The notes below the pieces were generated by a model. The model had not been told where the DNA came from, ran no database searches, and saw only the letters and a program-made list of their open reading frames with translations. A DNA stretch of 64,000 nucleotides from Elephas maximus indicus (Eukaryota; Chordata; Mammalia; Proboscidea; Elephantidae): contig NC_064823.1 of assembly GCF_024166365.1 (NCBI RefSeq), forward strand, positions 5,202,924 to 5,266,923. Direction: 5' to 3'. The stretch's first letter is position 1, and every line of letters starts with the position of its first letter. The position numbers and the translations under genes were made by a program. This document shows, in pieces, positions 32,745 to 44,390 of the stretch.

Positions 32745-33165
32745 TTTTTTTTTTCAAAATTGAGAATAGCTTTATTGGTTAAAAATGCTACATGTTCATT
32801 ATAAAAGCAATGCAGAAGAGGAATAAGAAAACTATTTAGAATTTGATCTTCTCTAGGATTAAATTAATGTTTTGTTAAACATTCTTCCAGACTTTCCCGT
32901 TTCTTTCTCTTTCTGTCTCTATGTATCCATCCGTCCATCCGTCCATCCCTCTATTGAGCCCTTTGTTACTTGTGTATTACTCAGTTATATATCATGAACA
33001 TCCTTTCATGTAATAGTTAACTGCATTCTGGTTTTCATGTTTTTAAATCATTGCATGGTAACCCACTAAAAGGATATGCCTTAATCAGTCTTCCTTTAAG
33101 AGTTTAAGTTTATTCCAAAGTTTTGCTACTATATATTATGCATTGATAACATCCACAGTGATTCT
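32745..33165 (-). mobile_element. Ancient L1 3' region (antisense)
   Basis: 'tgctacatgttcattataaa', 'cattcttccagactttcccg', 'catgaacatcctttcatgta' and 'tttgctactatatattatgc' follow the antisense order of an old L1M 3' UTR. A (GTCCATCC)n simple repeat sits at 32925-32949. Confidence 0.5.
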
Positions 33166-33555
33166 GAAATTCTGATATGAGCTAGTGAATATATTAGGTG
33201 ATGGAAACTATGCAGATAACTAGTGTGCATAGGGAAATCTATTCCCACTTGCAACTTGATTTATAAGTCTGTAAGTGACTTGTTTTAATCACTGAGACAT
33301 TTCTTCATACATTTTTATAATTACAAAAATAGAGGGAATACAGCTTTTTAAAAATAAAGCTTATAGATAATAACTACAAACTTCCAAAAAAAGTGGTTTT
33401 GCTGTTGTTGCTGTTAACACTAGATATAAGGTTGCAGAACGAGCAGAAAGTTGAAATTCACTGTCTAGAATTACCTCAGTCATTTCAGCGGGGTATAGGA
33501 GCCAGGTCGTAGAGGATTACCCTGCTTCTTTGGCTAAAGATAGTTTTTCTAACTG

Positions 33556-33690
33556 AGGGTTCATTTCATTCATTCATTCAACAAAAATGTGTTGATTATT
33601 TATCTGGAATGGGCATGGAGCTGGATTCTAGCAATACATAGGCGAACAATGCTTGTTCTATTCTGAAGTTTCTAATGGTCTACAAAGAGA
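33556..33690 (-). repeat. L2-like remnant
   Basis: 'cattcattcattcaacaaaa', 'gattctagcaatacatagg' and 'atgcttgttctattctgaag' recall the reverse L2 3' end (ATTCA-rich edge, then the 'size of stock'-type text). Weak and partial. Confidence 0.45.
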
Positions 33691-33941
33691 GGAGGGTAGA
33701 TAAATGTGCTGCTTGGAAAACTTGTATAGCATCATCAAGAAAAATAAAGTCTCCTAGCTGCAGACCCAGTGCGTGCCCTAGTCTGGGAACTCTTTTGGAC
33801 AGATTACTTATAACATTTTGCTCAAATCCCAAAACATATCTCAGAAGCCTGTTCTTTTAGGGTAGCTTGATAGTCTCCTTGCTGTGCCGATTGGAAAGTG
33901 GAGAGGAAAACCAAGAAGAAAAGTGCTGGTTAAGGCTAGTA

Positions 33942-34113
33942 AGGAGCCGTGGTGGTGCAATGGTTAAGTTCTGTGGTTCAAGCCCACCAGTCATTCTGTG
34001 GAAGTAAAGACTGGCAATCTGCTCCTTTAAAGATTACAGCCCAGGAAACCCTACTCCGTCATATATAGTCACTATGAGTCAGAATTGACTCAACAGCACA
34101 CAACAACAACAAC
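33942..34113 (+). mobile_element. Afrotherian SINE, long subtype with head deletion
   Basis: 'ggagccgtggtggtgcaatg' then a shortened tRNA part, extra segment 'gactggcaatctgctccttt', and an (AAC)n tail. CTAGT-containing words on both sides suggest a short duplication. Confidence 0.87.
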
Positions 34114-34406
34114 AAGACTAGTCCTAAAGGTGAAAAACTTTTAGGACTAACTTCTCTTTGTCTTGTCCTTTTTGAGTGTAATTCACAGTGGCAGGTGGAT
34201 ATATACGTAACCCTTGAGGTAAGAAATAGCTGCTGTATTGAGCTAAAGACTCTAATTTAGCCATCCCATTGCATGCTATGATGACGTCAGGATTCAGCTG
34301 GAAGATACTTTTATGTAATTGCAACTCAGAGCACTATGGTATCTACCCTTGTTGACATACACTAAGGACAAGTGAGGAATTATTACTGTCCAGAAGTTTT
34401 ATGCAA

Positions 34407-34630
34407 GGCAGTTGCTTCTTAAACTTTAGTGTACATAAAAATCACCTAGAGATCTTGTTAAAACGAAGATTCTGTTTTAGTAGGTCTGAGGGTTGTTATA
34501 GTCGGAATCGACTGGGTGGCAACTGGTTTGGGTTTGGTTTGGGGCTGGGCCTGTGATTCTGCATTTCTAACACACTCCTAGGTGACATCAACACTGCTGG
34601 TTCATGGACCACACTTTGACTAACAAGGAT
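34407..34630 (+). mobile_element. MER5A-type hAT element interrupted by a SINE piece
   Basis: Left part 'ttaaactttagtgtacataa', 'aaaatcacctagagatcttg', 'ttttagtaggtctgagg'; right part 'ctgtgattctgcatttctaa', 'tcatggaccacactttgact'. Together they are MER5A from end to end with the middle short. It ends 60 bp before exon 4. Confidence 0.8.
34493..34542 (+). mobile_element. 5'-truncated afrotherian SINE inside MER5A
   Basis: Only the 3' module is present: 'gttatagtcggaatcgactg' then 'ggtggcaactggtttgggtt'. MER5A sequence resumes directly after it. Confidence 0.8.
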
Positions 34631-34690
34631 CTAAGATGTCTTCATTGCAATTAGGATTTCCCATTTGTAACTCCATCTATTTGTTTGCAG

Positions 34691-34816
34691 CTGTAGTGAT
34701 GGTCCTAAATAGCATGAGTGTCAGCTGGAGCGCCCGGATCCAGATTTTCCTAACCTTTTGCAAGCTCACAGCAATTCTGATAATTATAGTCCCTGGAGTT
34801 ATGCAGCTAATTAAAG
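34691..34816 (+). CDS. SLC7A11: SLC7A11 coding exon 4 (residues 174-215)
   Basis: 126 nt; completes Thr174 and leaves one base of Gly216. Encodes most of TM4 and TM5: [20 protein letters not shown] and [20 protein letters not shown]. Lys198 (FCKLTA) is the TM5 lysine highlighted in structural work on xCT as part of the transport site. The acceptor is TTTGCAG; the donor GTACGG is weaker than the other donors here (+4 C, +6 G). No change from human stands out. Confidence 0.97.
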
Positions 34817-35594
34817 GTACGGACTGAAAAGTAAATGCTTTTTAAAATACGTATCAGCTTTTGGTCTCTTCCAACACTGACTTTCACTTGTAGTAGCAGA
34901 ATCCCTTAATTAGTCTCTGCTTGTGGAACTTTAACTCTATAAAAAATACTGTCGTCTAATTGATTTGAAAGGCTTCTACACTGGGGACAGGGTGAGTTAG
35001 TATTTACAGCCAAATGGCAGCAAGAGGATTAAGACTGAGCAACAAAATAAGGCATCAGTGAAATTTCTTGGTATAAACTGTTTGGAGTGAAAACTCAAAG
35101 TGTGGGGGGCGGGGAATCACCAGTTATTTTTAACTACAGATGAATATGTACCATTATTTTTACTTTAAAATAATTCACTGCCAGTAACAAAGATTAAAAA
35201 GTGAAAGGTAGCTGGAAAATAATGGAAGATGATCATTACTCCTTACTTTATGGTTATTATTCCATTTACCTTGAGAGAAGGACAGTCAGATATGGGAATA
35301 GCTTTCCTAGAAACCAAGTATTATTTGCCCCCACCCCAAAAAAGTTGTAAAAGCTTAAAATTTGATTAGGTTATTTTTAATGGTAAAAGTTGCATTTCTA
35401 CCAAAATGTAGCACCCTTTCCTGGCATTATTTGCCTTAAAGTTTAGTATTTAACAAGAAAAGATGAGATGGTAGAGGAAGCGATGTCATGATGTCATTTA
35501 GAGTTTTAGTCGTTTTAGGGGAGAAAGCACATGCAATCAGTGGAAATTGTTGGAAGAGAAAAGTGTCTGGTGAATAATTAGTAACAGGCACTAT

Positions 35595-35748
35595 AAAGAA
35601 AAAAAAAAAAGGTCAATTCCAACTCATAGAGACCCTATAGGACAGAGTAGAACTGGCCTATAGGGTTTCTAAGGAGTGCCTGGTGGATTTGAACTACTGA
35701 CCTTTTGGTTAGCAGCTGAGCCCTTAACCACTATGCCACCAGGGTTCC
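35595..35748 (-). mobile_element. Afrotherian SINE with target-site duplication
   Basis: Begins with the reversed A-rich tail (13 A), then 'gtcaattccaactcatagag' to 'taaccactatgccaccaggg'. AACAGGCA occurs at 35583-35590 and 35749-35756. Confidence 0.9.
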
Positions 35749-35762
35749 AACAGGCAGTGTCA

Positions 35763-35851
35763 AAACCCAAACTCGTTGCTGTCGAATTGATTCTGACTCA
35801 TAGAGACCCTACAGAATAGACTAGAACTGCCCCATAAGGTTTCCAAGAAGC
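35763..35851 (-). mobile_element. 5'-truncated afrotherian SINE
   Basis: Tail-to-body only: 'aaactcgttgctgtcgaatt' to 'cataaggtttccaagaagcg'; the tRNA head is absent. It lies 6 bp from the duplication of the preceding SINE. Confidence 0.88.
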
Positions 35852-37312
35852 GGAGAGAAAGACGAGAGAGATAAATTGGAAAGGAGTAACATACAACTTG
35901 GCATCTTAAGTATTTAATGTTTATATTGATACTGCCTGTTCCAAGAAAGGGAATTTATAGAGAAATTTAATGAAGTTGCCAGAGAATTACTTAAGGCAAA
36001 AGGAAAAGCCAAAGTTCAGCAAAACCATGGCTGTTGGGAGAGGCATTAAACAATAACAAACACTGAAGATCAGTCACTCTGTAGCTGGGGAAAGGGAGCT
36101 GCTGTTGTCCATTTAATAAGCCTAGTGGGAGATCTTAGAGGCCTGCTGGCTGAACTTTTGCATCAAATTCAGCAATCTCAACCAACGCAGAATAAATACA
36201 GGAAAGGCTTTTAATGCTAAAGTTGACCCTGGAGGGAGACAAGTGCTCCCTCTTCTAATCCACCCTGGCCTCCACAGAGCTGGCCCCCTCACACTGTATC
36301 TGATCCATTAGAAATGTAGGTAGAATAATCTGTTCAGTTAGTGCTTTCTTTTTCTTTTGGCCCAACTCTTTAGTCTGCTGTAAGGAGTTTCTTCAGTTTT
36401 TGTAAGGTGCAGAAACCCTATGTCATTGACCGTATGTTAGTCCTAATTTAGGCTCTAAAGAATGATGTAATTTTCCTTAAATCTCAGAGTTTTTTCTTTC
36501 ATTTTTCTTTTTGCTGCAATGTAGGGCAGCAGGGAGCCTTATAGGTTATAGGTAATTTTTCCCAGTTATTGATATATGTGTGCGTTGGGGTAGGTTGTCC
36601 AAATGTTATTGTATTGAGAATTCCTTGAGAGTAGAAGTCGTGAGATATCCATGAACTGTTTTTAGCACTTACTACAGACTATTACCTTAATACTTATAAA
36701 TGCTTGATTTGACCAGGCCTCTTCTTCATATAGCTCACCAAATTTGAAGTAAATTTTAATATTCTGGATAGTATTCTTAGTATTTTTCTCTGGCAATTAA
36801 AAAAAAAAAGTGATTTCCTTTATCTCTAACTTGATCACACATTTCTCACATTAATCGGAAATCCCAGAAAGAGAACTTTGCAAATATAAATTGTGCATTT
36901 ATTTCTACTCTAATCAGACCCTATAAATGCCTGTATGTTTTATATTTACCTATGAGGATTCGTTATGCTTTCCTGTGGATTGACTTCCATCGTTTTGGGT
37001 TCTCTGTTATTCAGCCAAAAAATCCATGAAGTTTAGAACCATTGCTCTTTTGTAATACTCTCAAAACAACACTTTCTAAGATCTGTGCTTGAGATCTGGC
37101 CTCTGCATAATTTCAGTTCCTATTATTATTTCATGTTGCAACCTAAAGGATATTGCCCCTTTAGGCCAAAGAGACCACAAATCATGACAAAAGAATATTC
37201 AACAGATTCCCCCCTCCACCTAAATTTCAGTATTTATATAGGTCATGGAGATGCTTTTGGTAAAACAGAAGTATTTCTGAATTTATCATTTTTTAAATGA
37301 GCTTTATTTGGG

Positions 37313-37481
37313 AGGAAACCCTGGTGGCATAGTAGTTAAGAGCTATGGCTGCTAACCAAAAGGTTGGCAGTTTGAATCCACCAGGTGCTCCTTGGAAACT
37401 CTATGGGGCAGTTCTACTCTGTCCTGTAGGGTCACTATGAGTCGGAATTGAGTCAATGGCAATAGTTTTTTTTTTTTTTTG
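37313..37481 (+). mobile_element. Afrotherian SINE, full length
   Basis: 'ggaaaccctggtggcatagt', 'aaggttggcagtttgaatcc', 'tgtagggtcactatgagtcg', ending in a 15-T run. Confidence 0.92.
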
Positions 37482-37954
37482 GAAATTGGATACTCTCAGG
37501 GAAAAATCATTTAGTGTATTATTCAATGTTCTCCATTTTTTATCTCAATACATTTTATATCAATATATATATTGTATCTGGGCAATGAAGGCAGCAACAG
37601 ACTTTTGACTTTGAAAAGAGAGTGTTTTACATGTATCATGTACCCCCAGACCCCCTGTGTTTACTGATATGAAGACTAATTTTGAAATAAAGTCACATTT
37701 CCCATTTGGGTAATTTCATTTACTATTTCCTTTTATTGACTGACTAAATCTGATTTTTTATTTTTTAAATTATTCAAAAAGATATGTAAGGAAAAGACCA
37801 ATTATGATTCACACAAGACACAGGATAGAGAACAAAATAAAAAGCGTGAAAGTGTTTAATCCACGTATTGATGAAAAATTTGTTAAAACCTATTTTAGAG
37901 TTGAGTAGAATTTGTTTCAATGAATATAGAAGGAATCAGTGCTAGTCTTTAGAA

Positions 37955-38158
37955 AAAAGTGTGCAAACATTTTCTGTAAAAGGCCAGATAGTAGTATTTT
38001 CAACTTTTTTGACCATGTGCTTTGTTTCACAACTCCTCAACTCTGCTGTTTCAGCAGGAGTCAGTTACAGGCAATATGTAAACAAATGAGCATGGCTCTA
38101 CTCCAGTGAAGAGGGAGGGGCAGACTTGGTCCCAAGGAGTATTTTGCCAACCCTTACT
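37955..38158 (+). mobile_element. hAT-type DNA element remnant (MER20-like, family uncertain)
   Basis: 'gcaaacattttctgtaaaag', 'gccagatagtagtattttca', 'cacaactcctcaactctgct' and 'caatatgtaaacaaatgagc' match a common mammalian hAT-derived repeat of about 220 bp. CTTTAGAA and CTCTAGAA flank it, consistent with an 8-bp duplication. I am unsure of the exact family name. Confidence 0.6.
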
Positions 38159-38336
38159 CTAGAAGGTAGGTGTCTAAGGAACTACAGAAGATAAACAGAA
38201 AATTAAATGACGTGTGAAGGTATTTGTGAAGTTTCTTGCCACCTCTTCATTGTGGGCAGACCCTTGGATATTTCTTTGAACTTCTTCCCAAACGTTACAT
38301 TCTCTTCACTTTTAAGAATTCTATGACACTTCTAAA

Positions 38337-38558
38337 GAATCCCTGGTGGTGTAGTGGTTAAGCACTTGGCTGCTAACCAAAAAATTGGTAGTTCGAATCC
38401 ACCAACCGCTCCATGGGAGAAAGAGGTAGCAGTCTGCTTCCTGTAAAGATTTACAGCATTGGAAACCCTATGGGGCAGTTCTACTTTGTCCTCTAGGGTT
38501 GTTATAAGTTGGAATTGACTTCGCAATGACACATTTGACTTTTTTTTTTTGTGGGATC
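38337..38558 (+). mobile_element. Afrotherian SINE, long subtype, with target-site duplication
   Basis: 'ccctggtggtgtagtggtta', extra segment 'gaggtagcagtctgcttcct', body and T-rich tail. ACACTTCTAAA at 38326-38336 and 38559-38569 is a perfect 11-bp duplication. Confidence 0.94.
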
Positions 38559-38902
38559 ACACTTCTAAAAACCAATGAGTCTTCTTTCATGGTCAACTTC
38601 TGTCAACAGTTAAAAGTTTAGGCTTGCTCCAATAAAGAATTGTTTTTTAAATATCATTTTCCCTTTCTTATAACTTTTTTGAAAGAGAAATGTAGAGTGA
38701 TGTTAGTGGTGAGCATTGTACTTAATTTAGGACTCCTCTTAAACGGGTACAGTAGTAACAGATAAAGTTGACTCTGAGCAGGGAGTAAGAAATCTGGTCA
38801 CTGGAAACAGTGTGGTTATAACAGTTCATCTCTTGAAATTTTTATGGTAAAGAATGTGTAATAACTGTAAAAAGTCCTAAAATCTTTCTATTCTTATTGC
38901 AG

Positions 38903-39002
38903 GGCACACACAGCACTTTAAAGATGCCTTTTCAGGAAGAGATGCGAATATTATGGGATTGCCACTGGCTTTTTATTATGGAATGTATGCCTATGCTGGC
39001 TG
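38903..39002 (+). CDS. SLC7A11: SLC7A11 coding exon 5 (residues 216-248)
   Basis: 100 nt; completes Gly216 and leaves two bases of Trp249. Encodes the extracellular segment [20 protein letters not shown] and the start of TM6, [12 protein letters not shown], with Tyr244 of the substrate-gating region preserved. The segment at 229-234 (DANIMG) differs from human xCT (DSSITR as I recall it), the most diverged piece in the six exons; His217 and His220 replace Gln and Asn. The frame is intact. Acceptor TTGCAG, donor GTAAGT. Confidence 0.96.
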
Positions 39003-39274
39003 GTAAGTCAATGCAGAGCTGGTAGGCTGTAGGGTTCATTCATTCCTTCACCTGCTTTAAGTGCCAAGTAAGTGTTAGGCAGATGTAAGTAGCCACCATC
39101 CGGTGTGATATGCTGTACTTGAAATAAGAAACATGGATTGGCCCCCTCCACCAAATAAACACTATACACCTGAATTAACAAAAATGTAACTGTCAAAGAC
39201 ATTACAAACAAAAACAAAAACAAATGCTGAGTCTTACAAGTCAGTTCAAATTACTTATGAGTATGTATTAGTAA

Positions 39275-39447
39275 GGAAACCCTGGTGGCACAGTAGTTAA
39301 GACCTACAGCTGCTAACCAAAAGGTTGGGCAGTTTGAATCTACCAGGCCATCCTTGGAAACTCTATGGGGCAGTTCCACTCTGTCCTATAGGGTCGCTGT
39401 GAGTCAGAATCAACTTGAGAGCAGTGGGTTTTGTTTTTGGTTTTTTG
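39275..39447 (+). mobile_element. Afrotherian SINE with target-site duplication
   Basis: 'ggaaaccctggtggcacagt' to 'ttttgtttttggttttttg'. GTATGTATTAGTAA (39261-39274) and GTATATATTAGTAA (39448-39461) match at 13 of 14 bases. Confidence 0.93.
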
Positions 39448-41339
39448 GTATATATTAGTAAATATATGATAGTGACACTAGGTATTAAAAATTAGTACTT
39501 CGCTTGTCAAAATGCCTTTCATTTGAAGCTGCAGGGGTTTTTACAAATAGTGGTTAATGATTATTCTTCTTATTATGAGAAAGAGAAATAATTCGATTTA
39601 AAATTAAGTCAGATATTCCTAGGAAGTAAAATAGTACATTAAAAACAGGGAAAGAGAAAGCAAGATGATAAAATCAGGTGCATTTGACATGCTGTTACAT
39701 TTTAAAGGACTTTATAGGTTCCTTAAAATTTCCCTCATCTGAAAACAAAAAATATACAGCAAAGATGAGTAAAATCACCATCTCACAGATACACTTCCTT
39801 TGATGCATGTCTGGCTGTGATAACGTCTGGTTAAACAACTGGAACTTTGTATTTAGTCCTTGATTTGTTTAGGCACTTGAAGAATGATAATCAGGATGAG
39901 AACGGGACATTTTGCTAAGCAAATCTTATTGACTCACTAGGTTTAGTTGAAATGACTGTTGTAAGAAAGCCCACTAGGTAGAAAAATATTATGTAACATC
40001 AGAAGCATTATAGTAAGGTTAGATTTCATTATTTTGGAGTAATTAATGGCAATATTTCTTTTTTACTAGTTGTAGAGCTAACAGTTGTACAGCTTTAGCT
40101 GTGAGAGTGTTCTAAGAGCTGAAAATTAATAACAGAAAACTATACTAACTGGAAAATTCTGTAAATATATTTCAAGCACAAATACAATTTCCTTCTATTT
40201 CTTTACTTTTTAGGATCTTACCTTTCAGCTAATGCATGGAATTTAGATCTATTTCAAAATAAATTGAGTGTTTACCCTATGAATTTCATCCAATTATGAA
40301 AAGCTAGCATTAGAGGACAATAAAGAGAGGACAGGAACTTAAAACTTTAACATAGCTTTTGAAGCGAAATATGTTTGAAGGCTGTTAGGAGACTGTAGCT
40401 CTAAGGAGACTAGGGTAAAATATTTGTATATTCCCAGAATGTTTTCTTATAGTCATCCTGTGTAAGCATTAGTCTTGAGTCCCTCAGTGTTTTTGAAGTC
40501 TTTTTATTTTTGTCCAAAGCACAATGTGGTGCTGGGCAGAGAAAAGAACTGAGTTGTGATCACAGGGTTAGTAGCAGAATCGAATATCCCATGGCTATTC
40601 AGCCGGTGATGAGAGCTCTGGAGCCCTGGGGCAGCAGCCAAGCTTCTAGGGAGGGTCACTGAGAGACACCAGAGCAAAGTGGGGAGGTGGTGAAAGCTTT
40701 CAGCAAGAGCCAAGTGTGGGGAGCCTGGCAATATTCAATTAAGAATGTGGGATGTGGAGATAGTCACAAAGGAGATTTGATTAATTCTGTTGAATAAAGT
40801 TCCTTTTGCCTGAAAGTACAATGTATCAGTTCCCACAGAATCTTAAAATATTCCTTTATCCTACCAACTCTCCTACCACCCAGCACTGAATATTCAAGTC
40901 GCCTGCTTTATTTTGAGCAAATTTTCTCCACTTCTGTAGGCTTTTGAGGCTTGATTGATAGAATTCTCCATGCATAAAGACCCTTTATATTTCAAATTGC
41001 TATCTTAATATTTAATTTATTGGTGCAGAACCAAAATGTCATTCTTTTTACAGGGTAAACGGGGTTTATGTGAACCTTTCTTTAGAGTTTTCTTCATTGA
41101 ATCCTCATGTCCACTCCGTATCCTAATGAACAGGACATTGTTGATTTCCTTATATTCTTGAGGGTTCAATCACAGTATTGGACAAGAAGGCCTAGATCTT
41201 ATATAGAATGTTATCTGATACAAGTGGCTTATGTAGGGGACAGATGGTAACTATTTCTATACTAGGTTGTTGTGCTACCTGAATGCTGCTTTGTGAAGAG
41301 GTAGAAATAATCTGGTTGTTCATCTATGGCCATCAGTCT

Positions 41340-41379
41340 TAGAAAAAGGAAGCTATGTTTAGAAAAAGGAAGCTATGTC
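41340..41379. repeat. 20-bp tandem duplication
   Basis: TAGAAAAAGGAAGCTATGTT is followed at once by the same unit with one change at its last base. Confidence 0.95.
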
Positions 41380-43360
41380 TTTTAGTTTGGAGATTCAGAG
41401 GAAACGTTAATATCTGGATGTAAATGGATCAAGATGGCAGCTAAAAGAAGCCCAGAGGAAGGCACATTTTTTCACTTTCCAAATGTGACCCCCTGGCTCT
41501 CTAGCTTCTATTTTGTGTCCTATAATTAAGGAACTGGGTGGTAGGATTAGAAACAGGGTACTGGGCAAATAAGCCTCTATTCCTTGTGTTGCTGCTGTGA
41601 CAATGTTTGATGAAAAAGGGAGGGGAACATGGCAAATGAAATGAGACAGAAGCAGCCATTATCATCAGAATTTACCACCTAGGGATTAAGTAAAAGCCAG
41701 AAGACTGTTGTTGTCCTGGAGGCCTTGCTCTAACTGTTAGCAATTCTGTCTCCTCCGTTTTGAATAGGAAAAAGACACTACCAAACCTTGGGAAATCTGA
41801 ATAGACTAAGCTTTTGGCTATGAGAAGCACAGAGCCTTTTCAGAAGGATGAAAACTCCCTCCCAGAAACACGATGAGGGTAGAAGAAATCATTAACCCAG
41901 CCAGGTTGCAGAGCTGGGTCAGAACAGCGTTTGTATTACTGCCCAGGCCTGTATTCAGAAAAATACTTCTGCCATTCCCCCTTGTGGCCCTGGGGAATGC
42001 AACCAATTTCAATCCCTTATCCTGATCCAAAGCTAAATGTTGCTTGGTGGAGTTTTTTTCTTTTTTTTAAAACTCTGTAATAGAAAATAGTTTTTCTATG
42101 TCTTTCTCTTTTTTCTCTCCATTTTAAATTTTATCCTCAATGGATTTAGCTTTCTAAAGCCCCTGCAGAGATTATTTTGTACCATTGTGTCAAATCTAAT
42201 CTAAAGAATAAGCTTCTTTTAAAAGTAATTCCCATAGTTGGGTACTGGGCTGCACTGCCAGCTTTGCCAGGCCTTTTATACACAATCATGGAGAAGCTGA
42301 AACAATGGGTCTTGAGAATGTTCTCAAGAGACCTTGAGGAGAGATGTAAACCAAAGACGATACTATGGACTCCTTGCTGGAGACTAGGAGAGCATAAAGG
42401 TGTTTGTCCCACAGGATGTGAATGTTTGGGTTAAAATAAGAAGCTTCTTCCTTCCCACCCCCCACCAGCCCCAACTCCTTTCCTTTTCTCTATTCTCTGG
42501 AGCTAGGGCAAATATTTGAAACTGTGTTCCCTTTTTTTTTTTTTTTTGTAAATATTTCCTTTCTTGCTTTAACGGTGTTGAAAAAGACTAGTCTTTTAAA
42601 AACTGTTAAGAAGGAACTGTCTATTTTTGACATGAGAAATCTAGAAATATTGCTCTTTTTTCCCCCCTGTAATTCCTATTGCCTTGGGCTTATAACAAAT
42701 ACATCAAATCACTTGGAGTGCATATTCCAGGTATAAGTATCGATTGGTGCTTGCTTTCCTGATATAACTATAGCCTCTCTTTTCAGAAATGTGTATTCTA
42801 GTTATTAAAAAAAAAATTCTTAGCTGCTAACTTTTCAAGTCACCATTATTGCTTAGCTATTCACATACTTCTGCTTAAAGCATAGCTCTTAAAGAGTAGA
42901 CACTTTAGCTTTGAACAGCGACTGCCCATTTGTGAATTTAAATGGAATTTTAACAATGATAGAGTAAGACAGGTCTCCTCACCTTTGTTTTAGGTTATGA
43001 GAGACTTTAAATATATTAAGGTCTGATGGGCTAATATCCCAGCCATTTGGTTTTAGATTGCAGATAATTCATACCTAGAGACTCTTGTATACCTTTGTGG
43101 AAGGTTATTTTACCTTCTAAGGAAAAATAAGAGGACAAAGCAGTACATACATTGAGAATATGTCTTTTTGTTTTGTGAAAATGTCCTAAGAAATGAAAAA
43201 GTTAGAAAGGACTTTGTCTTTAGATGTTTAGCTCTTCCTATTGAGATTCCTTTGTACTCTCATTTTTATAATCCAGTTCTTTGTATAAGCTTATTCGAGG
43301 AAGGAGTCTGCTTCATCCTTACAGCTTGGAGCCATGAGAATAATCAGTGCTCTAAAGAGT

Positions 43361-43534
43361 CCCCAAACCAAAACCAAATCAAACCCATTGACGTCAAGCC
43401 AACTGTGACTCATAGCAACCCTATAGGACAGAGTAGAACTCTCCCATAGGGTTTCCAAGGAGCAGCTGGTAGATTCAAACTGCTGACCTTTTGGATAGCA
43501 GCCGAAGGCTTAACCACTGCACCACCCAGGCTTT
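43361..43534 (-). mobile_element. Afrotherian SINE, full length
   Basis: 'ccccaaaccaaaaccaaatc', 'gccaactgtgactcatagca', 'acctttggatagcagcc'-like head and 'taaccactgcaccacccagg'. Reverse orientation. Confidence 0.92.
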
Positions 43535-43997
43535 AACCAGCAGTCCTTTTAGGTTAGAAAAAGAAGTCATGGATGCAAGGGGTAGAGTCACAGAGTGAAG
43601 GAAAGGAATCTGAATTTCTCTAGGGCCATAAATTTAGGGTAATATTTGTAATCCTAGGAAACTTGAAAGTGAAAGAATGTGTGTCTAGAATGTTTCTTGT
43701 CATGTAGGAGACCCAGAAAAGTGTTCAGAACTTGGGAAAAGTTCAAAATATTCTGCTCTCTAGTTGTCAACTTAGAATGTACTGTCCCTAAAGTTAACTG
43801 ACTAAATATACAAAAAAAGAGAAATAGCCACTCTGCAGTATTGTGACTTGTGGTTATTTGGGATACATGCTGGTAACAATGAACTGAAATGAAGAAGTAT
43901 GAAGTGAGAATTTATTATGTTTTATCCCATTTTCGCTTCCTTCTTACCTGCTTCATCTATATCTACGAAGACAATAATGGTTCCATAAAACTGAGAA

Positions 43998-44158
43998 GTG
44001 GCGTAGTGGTTAAGAGCCACTTCTGCTAACCAAAAGTTGGCAGTTCAAATCCACCAGCTGCTCCTTGGAAACCCTATGGGGCAGTTCTACTCTGTTCTTT
44101 AGGGTTGCTATGAGTTGGAATCGACTCGATGGCAATGGGTTTGGTTTTTTTTGGTTTT
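43998..44158 (+). mobile_element. Afrotherian SINE with target-site duplication
   Basis: Starts slightly truncated at 'gtggcgtagtggttaagagc' and ends in the GGTTT tail. AAAACTGAGAA at 43987-43997 and 44159-44169 is a perfect 11-bp duplication. Confidence 0.94.
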
Positions 44159-44390
44159 AAAACTGAGAAATGCTATGGTAGTACTTAAGTTGTACTATGT
44201 TTTGGTTGATGTATTTCTACCACTAAAATTTGAACTTCCAGGAAGCAAAGTCTACCTCGTACTTAATTTCTGTTCCTAGTCTCTTTGCCACATCTTAGCT
44301 ATAGAATGCTAAACTGTTGCTCATACATGTGTATGACTGGTTTCTCACACCTCTGTGCTCAGGTGCTCATTATGTGTTCTGTGCTCATAT

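Larger units (their letters stand above)
23377..34690 (+). other. SLC7A11: SLC7A11 intron 3 (11,314 bp)
   Basis: Donor GTGAGT, acceptor 'tttgtttgcAG'. A dense repeat patchwork: SINEs, three RTE pieces, two tRNA-Gly SINEs, an L1 3' UTR, MIRs, a MER5A just before exon 4, and a 40-bp hairpin at 24371-24464. Stretches 23480-24090, 27560-28930, 30720-31860 and 32340-32740 show nothing I can identify apart from short simple repeats (for example an A run at 31189-31205). Confidence 0.85.
34817..38902 (+). other. SLC7A11: SLC7A11 intron 4 (4,086 bp)
   Basis: Donor GTACGG, acceptor 'attcttattgcAG'. Holds two adjacent antisense SINEs (35.6-35.85 kb), a sense SINE (37.3 kb), a hAT-type remnant (37.95 kb) and a long-subtype SINE (38.34 kb). 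34830-35590 and 35860-37300 show nothing I can name. Confidence 0.85.
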
